Shown in pieces: positions 22,060 through 33,030 of a stretch of DNA of 64,000 nucleotides. The notes below the pieces were generated by a model. It was not told the origin of the DNA, searched no databases, and saw only the letters and a list, made by a program, of their open reading frames with translations. Positions within the stretch are counted from its first letter, which is position 1; every line of letters begins with the position of its first letter. Source of the stretch: Hyperoodon ampullatus (taxonomy: Eukaryota > Chordata > Mammalia > Artiodactyla > Ziphiidae); NCBI GenBank assembly GCA_949752795.1, contig OX457058.1:169014223-169078222 (forward strand), given 5' to 3'. Position numbers and translations under genes: made by a program.

Positions 22060-23210
22060 TGGAGGCTGGTGGCATGCTTACTCTCACCCTCTTCAGTCAC
22101 TGCCACCCAGTGACTGGCAAATGCCCATCTCCAGCAGCCAGTGGCCCACCAGCCTGGGGTCTGGTGCACAGAGGCTCGGCTGATTTTGAAAAAAAAACAG
22201 CCAAGTGGCTTGGTTTCCAGTTTTTGCAAAGAGCCTTTTCTCTATGTCTTGAAATTTCAAGTTCTCCAAACACTCAGGGATGCTAGGAGGAGGTGAAGAG
22301 AGAGGTGTCGTGGTGGGTTTTATTTTTAGATGTCGGCATGGAAAGCTTCCAGCCTGCCTTCGCGCTGGTCCCCAGCCACCACTTCCTCCCTCAAGTCATC
22401 ATCAAAAAGAACAGTAGACCCATCAAAAAAGATTTCATAACTCTTCTTCTGCCTGGTACATTCTAAAACAATGGCTTCAGTTTCTCATCCCACCCACAAA
22501 GTGGATTAAAGGTTTTCATCTTCCCAGGAAGCCATGTAGAGCGAACACACTGACCCCTCGGTTGTCCCTCACATCCTGAAGCTCCAAGGCACCGCCCCCC
22601 GCCCCCGCTCCTCTCCCCTCCCGTGGGAGGGGTGGCATCCCACTGTGCTAGAGTCCGGGATCTGGTGTGAACAGAAATCAGGTATTGGGGGTAGAGCGTA
22701 TTTCTTCACCTTTTAAGCAGCAGTTGTTCGTGAGCACGTGAATTCATTTCCTCTAAAAACAGCTCCCAACAGAAATTTCCCCATGGACCCTGATGGGAGG
22801 CTGTAGCTAACCTCAGGGAAGCACTTAGCCCTTCACACGGTAACCTCCATCGATCGCTCCAACTATGGGTCTAGGCCTTGGTGGTGGGTATAGGAGCATC
22901 TACAAAGGATCTGGGGGCTTCCAAGGTAACCGTCAAAAAGGACTGAGAGACAAAACTAAGCCAAAGCATCCTGGAGCAGGAATCACCTAAGCTCCAGAAT
23001 GACACCTAGCTAGGAGACACCTAGCTCCAGAATGACACAAATACAACTGCACCTCCTCCGCCCACTGTTGGACCCCTAGCAGGCATTACCAATCAATCCC
23101 TGTCCTCAGCCATTCACGGATTTTAGAATCCTCCAGGCACCCACTACTAATCAATCAGAAATGACGCTGAAAGCATACTTTTTAGTAGGCTTCAGACCTC
23201 CCCCTTTTGA
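22060..23210. other. low-copy sequence with a small tandem duplication
   Basis: The string gctccagaatgacac occurs at 22991-23005 and again at 23024-23038 (period 33). A C/G-rich palindromic patch (ctcccctcccgtgggagggg) is at about 22612. No exon was supported. Confidence 0.4.
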
Positions 23211-23211
23211 T

Positions 23212-23282
23212 GGATGGAGAAACTGAGGCCCACAGAAAAGCTCGGTGCAGATCATGAAACTGCAGAGCCAAGATGAGGCAGG
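23212..23282 (-). mobile_element. MIR fragment
   Basis: gatggagaaactgaggccca followed by cagaaaagctcgg is the antisense MIR middle only. Confidence 0.5.
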
Positions 23283-24690
23283 ATGAAAACTGCACAGCTG
23301 CTCAGAGGCTTCTAGAAACTACCTCCGCTCCCAAAACAAACCTCAGCCTTGGGGTGACAAGTTCAACCCACAAGCTACGAAGAGTGAGGCCAGGAGGAAG
23401 AACTCAGCAGCCGGCCACTCTGGCAGCCAGACAGAGGCCCCGCCCAGCCTCACGCCACCAACCAGGCCCACCGTGGTCCCAGAAGCAGAGCAGCTTGAGA
23501 CCAACACCCACGGAACCTGCTAGGTGTGGGGAGGGGGACTGGGGCCGGAGTTAACACGGAGGGCTCCGAGAGCTTCTCAGCAGGCTTTATGAAAACCTAC
23601 CGCAGACGCTGTATCAGAGGGCCCTGAGGTCGCCCCGGCCTGGGTTACCCTCTCTGCAGCTACAGCTGGAAGAAGGGCTGCCAGCCGAGCTGCACAGACA
23701 GGCACACTCACCCTGGACAGGGACAGAGAGGGCGACAGCAAGCACAACCGGGCCACCCTCGGGTCTCACCAAGGCCCACTGCTACCTGCTGGGGAGCAGG
23801 CAAAAGCTCCGGGTCAAACGTCACAGCCTGCCCCTGACGAAGAGCTGAGGGAATCGTCCTGTCGACACAGAGAGCAGTGGCCCCCTTCCCATCCCCGTGA
23901 GTCGTCACTGCCAGGACAAATGCAGCTGGCCAGAGGGATCCCCTGGCGTGACCCCCCCGTCCATCCCACTCTCAGGCAGATCCAACCTCCCGGCATTACT
24001 GCTGCGGTCTGAGCTTGTCATCTATTTTGGGCCCACAGGGCAAGCCCCACCCCCCCACCCCACGGGAGAGCTCTCTCTCCAACCATCCTCCCTTCCCCAG
24101 TGAGCTCCTGACCCAAGTCCAACCCAGGGTGAGGCGACACAGGGGTCAGGAGCCCCCGCTGACTCAGTCCACACTCCAGGGACCAGGGGCACATCGGGAA
24201 GATCAGATGTGGCCACTGAGAGCAGAAAAGGGGTGACGAGGGGGAGGGGGACGAACCCTGGGGCAGGGGGAGGAGCACCGGCGGAGAAGACGATACCACG
24301 TCAGCCGTAATACAAGAATGGCCCAGTGTAGGAGAAGGCTCGTCCCCAGAGCTCTAACAGCCGAAGCAGAGGCTCTGGGGGCTGGAGCTCCCGCAGCGGA
24401 GCCTGAGGACAGGCAAGGGTCCGGAAGCCGGACAAGTGGCTGGGTGGTCACCCTGCCCATCCCCACCCCCACCAAGGGCGCCACCACTCCCACACCAGCA
24501 AAGCAGAGCAGTTCCTCGACCCCGACACACCGCCAGCTCCAGCTCGGCCCCTCCGGGACGGCAATCACGTCGATTGCACAGGGAGAGAAGTGAAAAACGA
24601 GAGCGTGTAAGGAGAGGCCAAGCGCCCAGACTCTTCAGGGAGCGCTGAAGGCCCCCCCAGCTGAACAACGGCGAGGGTGTGGTCTGTACT
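23283..24690. other. low-copy GC-rich sequence
   Basis: No repeat is recognised. Overlapping ORFs (121 codons minus, 91 and 104 opposite) look like chance. This stretch lies directly downstream (minus sense) of the candidate exon at 24694-24718. Confidence 0.35.
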
Positions 24691-24693
24691 CAC

Positions 24694-24718
24694 CTGCACG
24701 ACTTCTATCCCTCGCTTC
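24694..24718 (-). CDS. candidate 25-bp microexon, gene unknown
   Basis: On the minus strand a long pyrimidine tract (tgttttctttgtttttctcc) leads to CACAG, then 25 exon bases, then GTGAGTA. Both splice sites are near consensus. Read as one leftover base plus eight codons it gives KRGIEVVQ, open, ending in phase 0. I do not recognise the family. If real, it is an internal exon of a right-to-left gene, with 26273-26410 a possible upstream exon. A 25-bp match to both splice rules can also arise by chance, so this stays a candidate. Confidence 0.38.
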
Positions 24719-24719
24719 C

Positions 24720-26272
24720 TGTGGAGAAAAACAAAGAAAACACAGGTTACTCCAGCAGGCAGGAAACATCCTTCCAGAAACGTCACTACGGCCAGCTGGA
24801 GGCAGAGCGAGGAGACTGCAGCTGCGCCTCTCAGGCCATGGTCCCCAGAACGGCCTTGTTTTCAAGGGGGAGGTTTATGAACTCCTAGCCAGCCCTCAAA
24901 GCCACCTCGCGGCTGAAAGAGAGGGCTGGGTGCCCAGAGGAAGCCGGCTGGAGGCCGCTCACGGCCAGCCGTCCCGCACGCCAATCCCGGGGCCAAGGCT
25001 TCGTGGGCACAGCTCCAGCCTGGACCACCCCAAGACCCTCCCACCACCGATGGCCTTAACCCAACCCCCCAACCCCACTCCCTCCCGGGTCAGGTCAGAC
25101 ACCCTGGCCCAGTCCCTCAGGCGGCCTCAGCCCATCCACACTCCCACGTGCAAGAGGCCCCAGGCCCTTCAGTCCTGCCCGGCTGCTTGTCCACTGCTGG
25201 CCATCTCTGCCCCACTGACACCCTGCCCGCCCTCTGAGCCTGGTTCAACCACCACGGTCCTCACCAATATCGTTCCAGGCCTGGACCTCGCCTTCCCCGT
25301 GTCTCCCCACACAATCCCAGGGCCGCCGTGCTCCCACATGCGTGCCCTCACTCACCCTACCCCGTGGAGCCGGGGTTGGGGTCCGTGTCTCCAGAGGAGC
25401 ACACAGAGGCTCCCTGCCGACTCCCCCACCCACAGCCCTTACTGCAAGCGGTTCAGGACACACAGGGCTGCGTGGCATCTCCAAGCCTCCGTCTCCACCC
25501 TCCATCCCAGCCTTCAGGATTCGGCTCCGACAGACGCCCTCCCAGGAAGCCGTCCCGGACTCATGATGTCCTCTCCCGGCCCGCACACGCCGGGTCAACT
25601 TGGGGCACCGCTTCCCCAGCCCACGGTTCCGGAGCGCCGACGGGCTGTCCCCTGGGGGCGGAGCGCGTGTGGACCGCAGACAGCACGCCGACAGCCCGGG
25701 CCGTGCGCGGCTTTCCTGAGAACAGAAGCTGAGCCCCCACAGACGCTCAGAGGAGGCTGTGATCAGGCGAGGGCAAGGCCTGGGGCACTCTCGCCCTCGC
25801 TCCCTCCTTGGACCAGGGTCTGGGGCAAGTTCGCTGTGTGCCCGCCTGGCATCCAGACGCCCCTGAACATAGATACAGGAGCCGCAGCTCGGTTCCTGTG
25901 CCCGGCTTGGCCCCTGGGGGACAATACAGATGAAACACCATGGCTCGGGCCCCCGAGAGGCTCACAGCCTGAGGGGGGAGACGACACAAAGCCCCAGGGG
26001 AACCTCCAGGCCACGGTGAGCAGGCGCAGCACCTCACACGGCACAGCGGGGGTGACACCCGCCAACCTGCACGTCTGTCACTGAGCTCCTGCAACAAGCC
26101 TTTCCCAGCACCTTCCGAGCACCGGGGCACAGAGTGGAAACTCACAAGGAGGCCACCACATAAGACAGCAAGACACAGCAGGAGGTGACCAGGTCACACT
26201 GCAGGACGTGCCCAGCTGCCCGCCCCTCCACACCCAACACCTCCCAGGACGCCGGGCCCCAAGGAACCCCAT
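24720..26272. other. GC-rich sequence holding the longest ORF and a CpG cluster
   Basis: The longest ORF in the window (384 codons, plus, 24930-26084) lies here. It is rich in Pro, Ser, His, Thr and Arg with no domain, and ORFs of 117 and 132 codons overlap it on the other strand, so I read it as a product of high GC with few stops. CpG dinucleotides cluster at about 25580-25720 (for example ccggagcgccgacgggctg), which may be a relic CpG island. A short sense L2-like piece (cccaggaagccgtcccggac) is at about 25540. Confidence 0.4.
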
Positions 26273-26410
26273 CTGGAAACCACAGTAGTTGATGCTTTCA
26301 GGGTCCTCGCCGTCACTCAGCTTTCTCTGCAGTTCTGGAAGGAATGGCAGCCGATATGCATCTGCCTCCACGATCTCACGAGGGGGCGGGCTGGACACGA
26401 CAGCACCGCC
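26273..26410 (-). CDS. coding-like segment, possible exon of unknown gene
   Basis: The minus-strand frame gives a 46-residue peptide from GGAVVSS to GFQ. Its centre reads EADAYRLPFLPELQRKL and then SDGEDPESINYCG. Composition is balanced, acidic and aromatic residues are normal, and codon choice is gene-like, unlike the Pro/Arg-rich noise around it. A usable acceptor (ggtggcccag) could precede it at 26411. I find no clean GT donor after it, and translation past GFQ loses coding character. It could be a decayed exon, a terminal exon or a fragment of a retrocopy. I do not recognise the protein. Confidence 0.3.
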
Positions 26411-26414
26411 CTGG

Positions 26415-27615
26415 GCCACCAGAGCCCACGGCAGGGGGACAGACAGTGTCACTTGGAACCCATGTCACATCCAGGCATCGGCTCACAACCCACACCGTTC
26501 ATTTCTGAGCCCTGTGGACACCCCAGAGCCCCTGCCTCATTCCCAGACCGTCCTGGCCCTAAGGGAGCATTGGTGATGGTAACCCGCCATGATCACGTGG
26601 CCTGTGACTGTGACCGGCTAGGTTAGGCGCAGCGTGCCTCCTCACCCTGCCCGCCCCCCCTGGATGGGGACCTTCAAGAGCTGAGGGGGGAGCCTCAGGG
26701 GACGAGTCTCGGGGACAGACGGCCTGCAGGAGACAGGCCCGTGTGTACGTGACCCACACCAGGTGGAGAGGGCTTCTGCCAGGTGCCGGGCCCGGTCTGG
26801 CTTCTCCCTCCAAGTTAATTCTCTCGGCATCCAGATTATCCCGGCGTGTGGCTCTCATGTCCTTAGGAAGGCAGCTGCGGTCACTTCCGATCCATCCACA
26901 TCAGACATCAGCCCAGACAGTTCCCACCCTCCTTACCCCTGTCCTAAAAAACAAACAGGACTCTAACTTTGAAAACAGATGGAACACGTACAATAAAAGA
27001 AACAAAAAAAGTGGTCTCGAGGATGGACTGACAACCTCAAGTGGGGCTGAGCTCCCAGGAGCCAGTGCAGTGTCTCTGCAGCTCAGAGCACCGAGAACAG
27101 GATAAACTGCACCTCTGGCAGAAAAGACAGGGCTCGGGTCCCCTTTCCACACACGTCCGGCCACACGTACACCAGACACCCTCGTGGTGAGAGGAGCTAA
27201 GGCCCACCGAGCGCTCGCGGCACCTTCCACGGTGACTGCCCATTACTCTGACCGGCAAGCTGAGGCCCGGCTGCCTCAGGAGAGCGGGCACTGGCTCTGC
27301 AGCTGGGCTCCCCACACCACACAGTCATGGCGCAGCTGGCTCAGGAGGTGCCAAGAGGGCAAGCCTGGTCTCCATGCCCCAGGGCCTCGGTGTAATGGGG
27401 AGCCTAGGGACGCAAGCAGACAACCACGTTCCCTAGGGCGGTGGGATGCCACGCACCCCATCACCGCCCACTCAGGAAAATAAGGTATAACCTGCTGGGG
27501 CTCCCTTCTGCGCCTGAAACCTCTGCAGAACAGAGGTACCAAGAATGTTCATTTCCCAAGCAGCGGGCTCCTGAAACCCGGCCCTAACCAGAAAGTTCAG
27601 AAATTGAATCATGAC
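26415..27615. other. low-copy GC-rich sequence
   Basis: I recognised nothing except moderate CpG content. The ORFs are shorter than 125 codons and overlap on both strands. Confidence 0.35.
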
Positions 27616-27617
27616 AC

Positions 27618-27685
27618 CAAAGGAGAAGCGGGAGGAGGGGGCGAAGAAGGGAGGGAGACGGGACGGGGAGAAGGGAAGAGAAACC
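27618..27685 (+). repeat. polypurine tract
   Basis: About 68 bases almost entirely A and G (agcgggaggagggggcgaag and onward), a potential triplex-forming tract. Confidence 0.7.
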
Positions 27686-27789
27686 AAACCTGTGGTCAAC
27701 TGAGTAAACTCCTCCTCCTGAAAACCCCAGCTCCCTGACCTCACCCCACAGACACGCTTGAACGGGCAAAGCGTTTCAGGCTGCGGATG

Positions 27790-28245
27790 TTAACTGCCCC
27801 ACTGCCCGAGACAGCAAAAGCCTGGCAGCGCCTAAACCCCCAAAGAGGGGCCACTAACAAACTACATGCAGTCAGAGGAATACTATGCAGCAGTTAAAAG
27901 AACAAGGAAGTGCTCCAGGTCCCATAATGCATTCGTTATCTCCAAGACAGTGCTAGGGGAAAGCAGCATGCAAAGCCTGGGGGCCGTAGACAGTTATTTG
28001 GGTTAAGCACAACGTCCAGGACAAAAAAGGCATGCTTGCATATATGCAGAACGAATCTGAAAGTACCACCAGAAAATAGGTGTGGCCCGGCCTCTAGTCA
28101 AGGGCAAGGGCAGAGGTGGCTGGGAGGTGATGTGAGGAGACTTCCTTTTCACGGTGCAGCCTCGCGCACTTCTTGAATTTTGTGCCAGGTGCCTCTAACG
28201 CATGCCCCCAAACTAGGGACGTTTATATTTTTTTATTTTTTACGA
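27790..28245 (+). mobile_element. old L1 3' relic
   Basis: gaatactatgcagcagttaa is the ORF2 end. ggaggtgatgtgaggagact and ttcttgaattttgtgccagg are typical 3' UTR pieces. Confidence 0.7.
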
Positions 28246-28499
28246 AATAACAGCTGCCAGCATTCCCAGGGTCTGGCATAAAGTAGATGCCTGATGAGGG
28301 CATGGGGCAATCGACCAGCTGATGAAGTGAAGAAGGGGAGCTCAGGATTTATCTAGAAAAGCTCCCCTGGGCTGCTCAAAGAGGAGCCGCCATGACACCC
28401 CTTCCGGGGCCACTGGACTGTCACGCATCAGAGCATCCCGTTTGGATTCTAAGCCCTTTTAAATACTCGGGCACCGGGGAAACAGATCGGGGGGGAACA

Positions 28500-28655
28500 C
28501 ACTGCAGTGTTAACTGTGGCTGCAGCAGTAAAGTGATGTGTGGTTCTTTTCGTTTTCTGGTAGTTTCTAAGTTTTCGACAATGACATAGATACTACCTCT
28601 AAAATTATAGAAAAAGTAACAATAAAAGTTAAAGAATTAAAGAATTTTACTTAAA
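28500..28655 (+). mobile_element. old L1 3' UTR fragment
   Basis: tctaagttttcgacaatgac followed by an A-rich end resembles an L1M terminus. It may belong to the preceding relic. Confidence 0.4.
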
Positions 28656-28899
28656 ACCTGCACCTCAAGAAAATGCAGGCTCTGAATTGTCATTTCCTTG
28701 ATAAATGTTGGATTAATAAGTTTTGGACAGAGGTGTACCTCACAACTCATAATACAAACCTGCTTTTCCAAAAGCTGGATATCCCATAAGGGGGGATCCA
28801 TTTTGCAAAAGGGACCTCCCTCTCCAGACGACCAAGGAGAGCATACCCTTGGGGAATTTAAAATAGTTACTTACAAAACGGAGTATCTTTTCAGGGGAG

Positions 28900-29065
28900 A
28901 AGACGGAGCAATCAGAGAAGGCTTCAAGGAGGAGGCGGCATTTGCCATTCGAACAAAAACTGAAGGGCAACTACAGACAGACACTGGGGAGAAGAAGTTA
29001 AAGAGGAATAACACGAGGAGTGTCCCCCCTTCCCAAAAGTCATCTGGGAGTGTGGAAGCATAAGC
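28900..29065 (-). mobile_element. L2 fragment
   Basis: gagaaggcttcaaggaggag followed by gcggcatttgcc is a classic antisense L2 segment. The ORF of 121 codons spanning it is therefore not a gene. Confidence 0.6.
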
Positions 29066-29146
29066 CCCACTGAGAGGGCAGGCGGGGGCGATGAGAAGTG
29101 GAGAGAAGATGCAGGCTGGGCACAGCCCAGGGGCCCAGAATGTCAC

Positions 29147-29280
29147 CCCACGGGCCAGTGGGTTCCAAATGCCAGGACAGATGACTAAGAATCACCCCTG
29201 GAACTTGTCAAAAATACTAAATTCAAGGTCCGGTCCCAAAGACTCTGATCCAGGAGGCGGAGGGCAGGGTCTGAGAGGAG
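29147..29280 (+). mobile_element. MER5A-like fragment
   Basis: aagaatcacccctggaactt, ggtccggtcccaaagactct and gatccaggaggcggagg follow the order of a sense MER5A, with both ends decayed. Confidence 0.6.
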
Positions 29281-29284
29281 CTCG

Positions 29285-30530
29285 GGGCTCGTCCAGCTCC
29301 CAGGTGTCCTCTGGAGCTGCCACGTGTGGAACAGCTGCTCGTCCCCAAGCAGCAACTCCTGCCGCTTGAGGAGCAGCGGGACCAGATACGCCCGGGAGGG
29401 GGCGGGGGCCTGTTCGTTCAGGGGCAGCCCCTCCAGGTCTTGGGGACAGGAGTAAAGGTCATGAAAGAACCAGAGCTAGCTGTGATGCTCACAGTCTGGG
29501 CGCAGCAGGCTGAGAACACACGCCAGCACCAGGGACGGAGCGTAGCAGGGAGACGGTGACTTCTCCATTTTTTGACCACGGTGGTGCCAGGAGGTGGTCA
29601 GAAGCCCCCCACTGAGCTGAGCAAACAGTTCAGGCCTGTCTGGGCGGCAGGCAGACGTGGAAGAGGTGGGGGGCGTCCCCACGAGGAGAACGCGGAACCA
29701 GACGCAACTGTACCTCGTGCCTCCCTTTCCTCACCTGTCAAGCGAGGAGAATCCTGGACCCCACTGCACAGGACGGCTGGGCCCACGCCGGGGCTGGGGG
29801 CCTGTTACTTCTGTTCTGCCCTGCCTGCCTGCCCTCTCAGAACTGCGCCTCCTCTATCCATGTGATTCTGACGGGCAAACAGAAAACGGAGGCGCTGCAG
29901 CCCCTCCAGGGGTGGGCACGTGGCCTGGCACCTCACTTAGCTGCAGGGTGAGCGCGGGACCCAAGCCAGAGCAGCCAGGGGCCTTTCCAGGACGGGTCCT
30001 GGGGCACTGTCAGCAGCACGAAGAGCACGTCCCGGAAACGTCAGAGGACACCGTGGGCGGACTCTCCAGAAGGAGGCTACACCAGGAGAAAAGGCCAGCA
30101 CTCCTTTGCCAGAGGTCAAGGCCCCAATCCAGCCGGCCTAGAGCCTGCCCTCTCTAGACTTTCAGTTGTGGATTTTGAGTTTCTGTCACTGGCCACTGTC
30201 TTGCTTAATATAGCAGAGCTTAGTAAGTAAGAGCAGCACCCACTTCCTGAAGACAAAAATTACCCCAAAAGACACGGTGTAGAGAGAGGGGGGACAATAT
30301 AGGACAGGAGTCCAGCGAAGAGGGCCAAAAGCAAGAGGACTAGAAAAGAGCAAGGTCCCAGAAGCCAGGGAGGCGGGACCCTGCAGAGGCACCAGCCCAA
30401 ACCACTCAGAGGCCACCATAAGGCCTGAGACTCAGCTGCTGGGTGTCGCATCAGGAAGGGTAACAAGGTACACCTTGGGACACCAGCAGGCCTGCCTCAC
30501 AGCGGAGCGGGGCCCGCGAAAACCAGCAGC
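29285..30530. other. low-copy GC-rich sequence
   Basis: I recognised nothing. A 166-codon ORF (plus, 29657-30157) has a 62-codon ORF opposite and no domain. Confidence 0.35.
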
Positions 30531-30544
30531 AAGAACAGGACGCA

Positions 30545-30755
30545 GGGCTTCCCTGGTGGCGCAGTGGTTGAGAGTCCGCCTGCCGATGCAGGGAACGCGG
30601 GTTCGTGCCCCGGTCTGGGAGAATCCCACATACGGCGGAGCGGCTGGGCCCGTGAGCCATGGCCGCTGAGCCTGCGCGTCCGGAGCCTGTGCTCCGCAAC
30701 AGGAGAGGCTGCAACAGTGAGAGGCCCGCGTACCACGAAAAAAGAAAAAAAAAAA
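30545..30755 (+). mobile_element. CHR-family SINE, short form
   Basis: Complete copy with an interrupted tail (gaaaaaagaaaaaa). Perfect 12-bp target duplication aagaacaggacg at 30531-30542 and 30756-30767. Confidence 0.97.
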
Positions 30756-31065
30756 AAGAACAGGACGTGTTGCTGAGCAGCCCCGGGTCTCAGCTTTCAC
30801 ATCTGTTAAATGGGTCTGACCCTTCCAGACCTTCCAGGGCAAGTGTGAGAACCGAGGGCTGCGGGCAAGTGAAGCACATGCAATGGTGAGTCAGCAGGGA
30901 AGAGGGGATTAGGCCGAGACAGCGGTACCCTCTGACCAACAAGGAAAGAAAAGTCCCGTGACAGCTGGGAGAATTCCAGGTGCTCTGAGAAAGCAGAGCA
31001 GTGACCAAAGAAGAGTAAAGTCTGCCAAAAAGCGGGCCCTTGGGTTCATCAAGAACCGCTTTCCT

Positions 31066-31254
31066 GGGACTTCCCTAGTGGTCCAGTGGTTAAGAGTTTG
31101 CCTTCCAATGCAGGGGGTAGGGGTTCGATCCCTGGTCGGGGGAGCTAAGATCCCACATGCCTCGCGGTCAGAAAAACAAAACATAAAAAGACCCAGAAGC
31201 AATATTGTAACAAATTCAATAAAAGACTTTAAAAATGGTCCACATAAAAAAAAA
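31066..31254 (+). mobile_element. CHR-1-type SINE with extended tail
   Basis: Head gggacttccctagtggtcca with B-box ggttcgatccc. After the usual end it continues with agaagcaatattgtaacaaa and gactttaaaaatggtccaca, an extension that other small-form copies here lack. Confidence 0.92.
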
Positions 31255-31267
31255 TGAATAAACTTTA

Positions 31268-31621
31268 GGGACTCCCCTGGTAGTGCAGTGGTTAAGAATC
31301 CGCCTGCCAATGCAGGGGACACGGGTTCAAGCCCTGGTCCGGGAAGATCCCACATGCCGCGGAGCAACTAAGCCCGTGCATCACAACTACTGAGCCTGCG
31401 CTCTATAGAGCCCGCGAGCCACAGCTGCTGAGCCCGCGTGCCACAACTACTGAAGCCCACGCGCCTAGAGCCCGTGCTCAGCAACAAGAGAAGCCACCAC
31501 AATGAGAAGCCCGCGCACTGCAATGAGGAGTAGCCTCCGCTCTCCGCAACTAGGGAAAGCCCCCGCGCAGCAACAAAGACGAAACACAGCCAAAAATAAA
31601 TAAATTAAATAAATTTAAAAA
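31268..31621 (+). mobile_element. CHR-family SINE, long form
   Basis: Head gggactcccctggtagtgca and a body with three cacaactactgagcc-type units, then the shared 3' part (caacaagagaagccacc, agcaacaaagacgaaacac) and an aaataaata tail. It sits 13 bp after the previous SINE. Confidence 0.93.
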
Positions 31622-31639
31622 AAGAATTGCTTTCTCACG

Positions 31640-32360
31640 ATATGCAAAGCCACAGCCACCTGCCTCCCACCCAGGCACAGCAGAGGGCTGGCCAAAGTGG
31701 ACAGCAGAGGAAGGATAATCCCGCTGGGGAGGGAGGCTTGCCAGGCTGCCTCGGAGCAATTTCACAGCAGAGGGCATCAGCCCGGAAACACAGGTTTCCC
31801 CCACGCCAACGGGCAGGGAGAAAGAAGCTGCACCTGCACCAGAGCTAAAAACCACTTAGAGACGGGAAGTGTGTAATTATATAAGTGGAAAGCCAGGCAC
31901 ATTCACATCCCAGCCATTTGTAGCACAGCTTGGTAATCACCAGGTTTCAGGAGCCCCGAATAACAGGCCCTTTAGCACCACGAGGCCTGCAGGCAAATCC
32001 CCTGCCCCCGCCTCTCCCCAGCCTGCAGAAGGCAGGGCCTCGAAATGTCTCCCGAGGACTCAGGGTTCCCCGAATAGGCGGCTGGGCCTTCTCTTTCACC
32101 CAAGTTTGCAGAGGGACACGCTGTCCCCACCGCCCCAAATGCCACACCGGCATCACCACCTAACCCATGCTCGAGGACAGCACCTTAGGAGCCCTTCTTG
32201 GCTCCCGTCCTCCTCAGAGACCCCACACCCCAGCACAGAGTATGGATGTGAAGGATGCCCGGCTCCGTGCCGTTGACCCCTGCTAGACTAAGAGCTAGTA
32301 AAGTGGACATTAATGGTGACCACCAATATGACAGTTCTCCTCCTCCTGGGCACTCCCCAG
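31640..32360. other. low-copy noncoding sequence
   Basis: Unassigned. The two CTCF-like partial matches at 31678 and 31762 (cagcagagggc) are below my threshold. Confidence 0.3.
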
Positions 32361-32363
32361 ATA

Positions 32364-32371
32364 TACACACA

Positions 32372-32410
<39 letters not shown>
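32364..32410 (+). repeat. (CA)n microsatellite
   Basis: About 23 AC units with one ATAC interruption near the left end. A likely polymorphic marker. Confidence 0.95.
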
Positions 32411-32412
<2 letters not shown>

Positions 32413-33030
32413 AGCAGGCTTAAGCACAGCCATGTGGCTTGCTTTGGCCAAGGAAATGTGCACAGAAGTGACCCATGTCACTCCTGAGCAGAAGCATTCG
32501 ATGGCCAGTGGTCGGCTCTCTGGCCAGTCCTCCTGGTCCTCAGCAGCTGTGGGGGCACGGGGGCACAGACGGCCCCCAAAGCCATCCCAGACCCACTCCT
32601 GGAAAGAAACCTGGCTGGGTGACTATGATGCCAGGCCGGGAACCAGAAAAAACTCTATTAAGAGGACCTTCAGCTTAACAGTGGTTCTCAACCGGGGCAA
32701 TTTTGCCCCAAGGGGACATTTAGCAACGTCCGAAGACATATTTGATGGTCACACCTGGGGGAAGTGTTCCTGACATCCAGAGGGTAGAGGCCCTACGACG
32801 CACAGAACAGCCCTTAAACAGAGAATGATCTGCAACACAGTGCCGAGAATGAGAAACACCAAGATGCAGAGGACCAGCACTGAGCCACCCCAGGGAGGCC
32901 GCCAGCCCTGGAGAGTCACGCAGGCCCAGAGGGAACTCTCAATGAGCTATAAAGAAACCTGTTGTTGCAAACCTCTCAGGGATGCCCGTTATTGTAGCCT
33001 AACCGGGCCTAACCTGACTGATAAACGCTC
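32411..33030 (+). mobile_element. MLT1-like LTR relic split by MER20
   Basis: catgtggcttgctttggcca then aggaaatgtgcacagaagtg is the 5'-middle of an old ERVL-MaLR LTR as I know it. The right part ends cctaacctgactgata, a typical LTR end. MER20 (32679-32859) lies between. The exact subfamily is uncertain. Confidence 0.5.
32679..32859 (+). mobile_element. MER20 hAT MITE, full length
   Basis: It starts cagtggttctcaaccggggc, continues ggggacatttagcaacgtcc and ggtagaggccctacgacgca, and ends at gccgagaatgagaaac. Both terminal inverted repeats are visible. MER20 is a eutherian non-autonomous hAT-Charlie element. Confidence 0.85.

Noticed and set aside
24930..26084. Longest ORF, 384 codons, plus strand
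   Set aside because: It is low-complexity (Pro, Ser, His, Thr), has no domain, and is matched by long ORFs on the opposite strand. High GC with few stop codons explains it.
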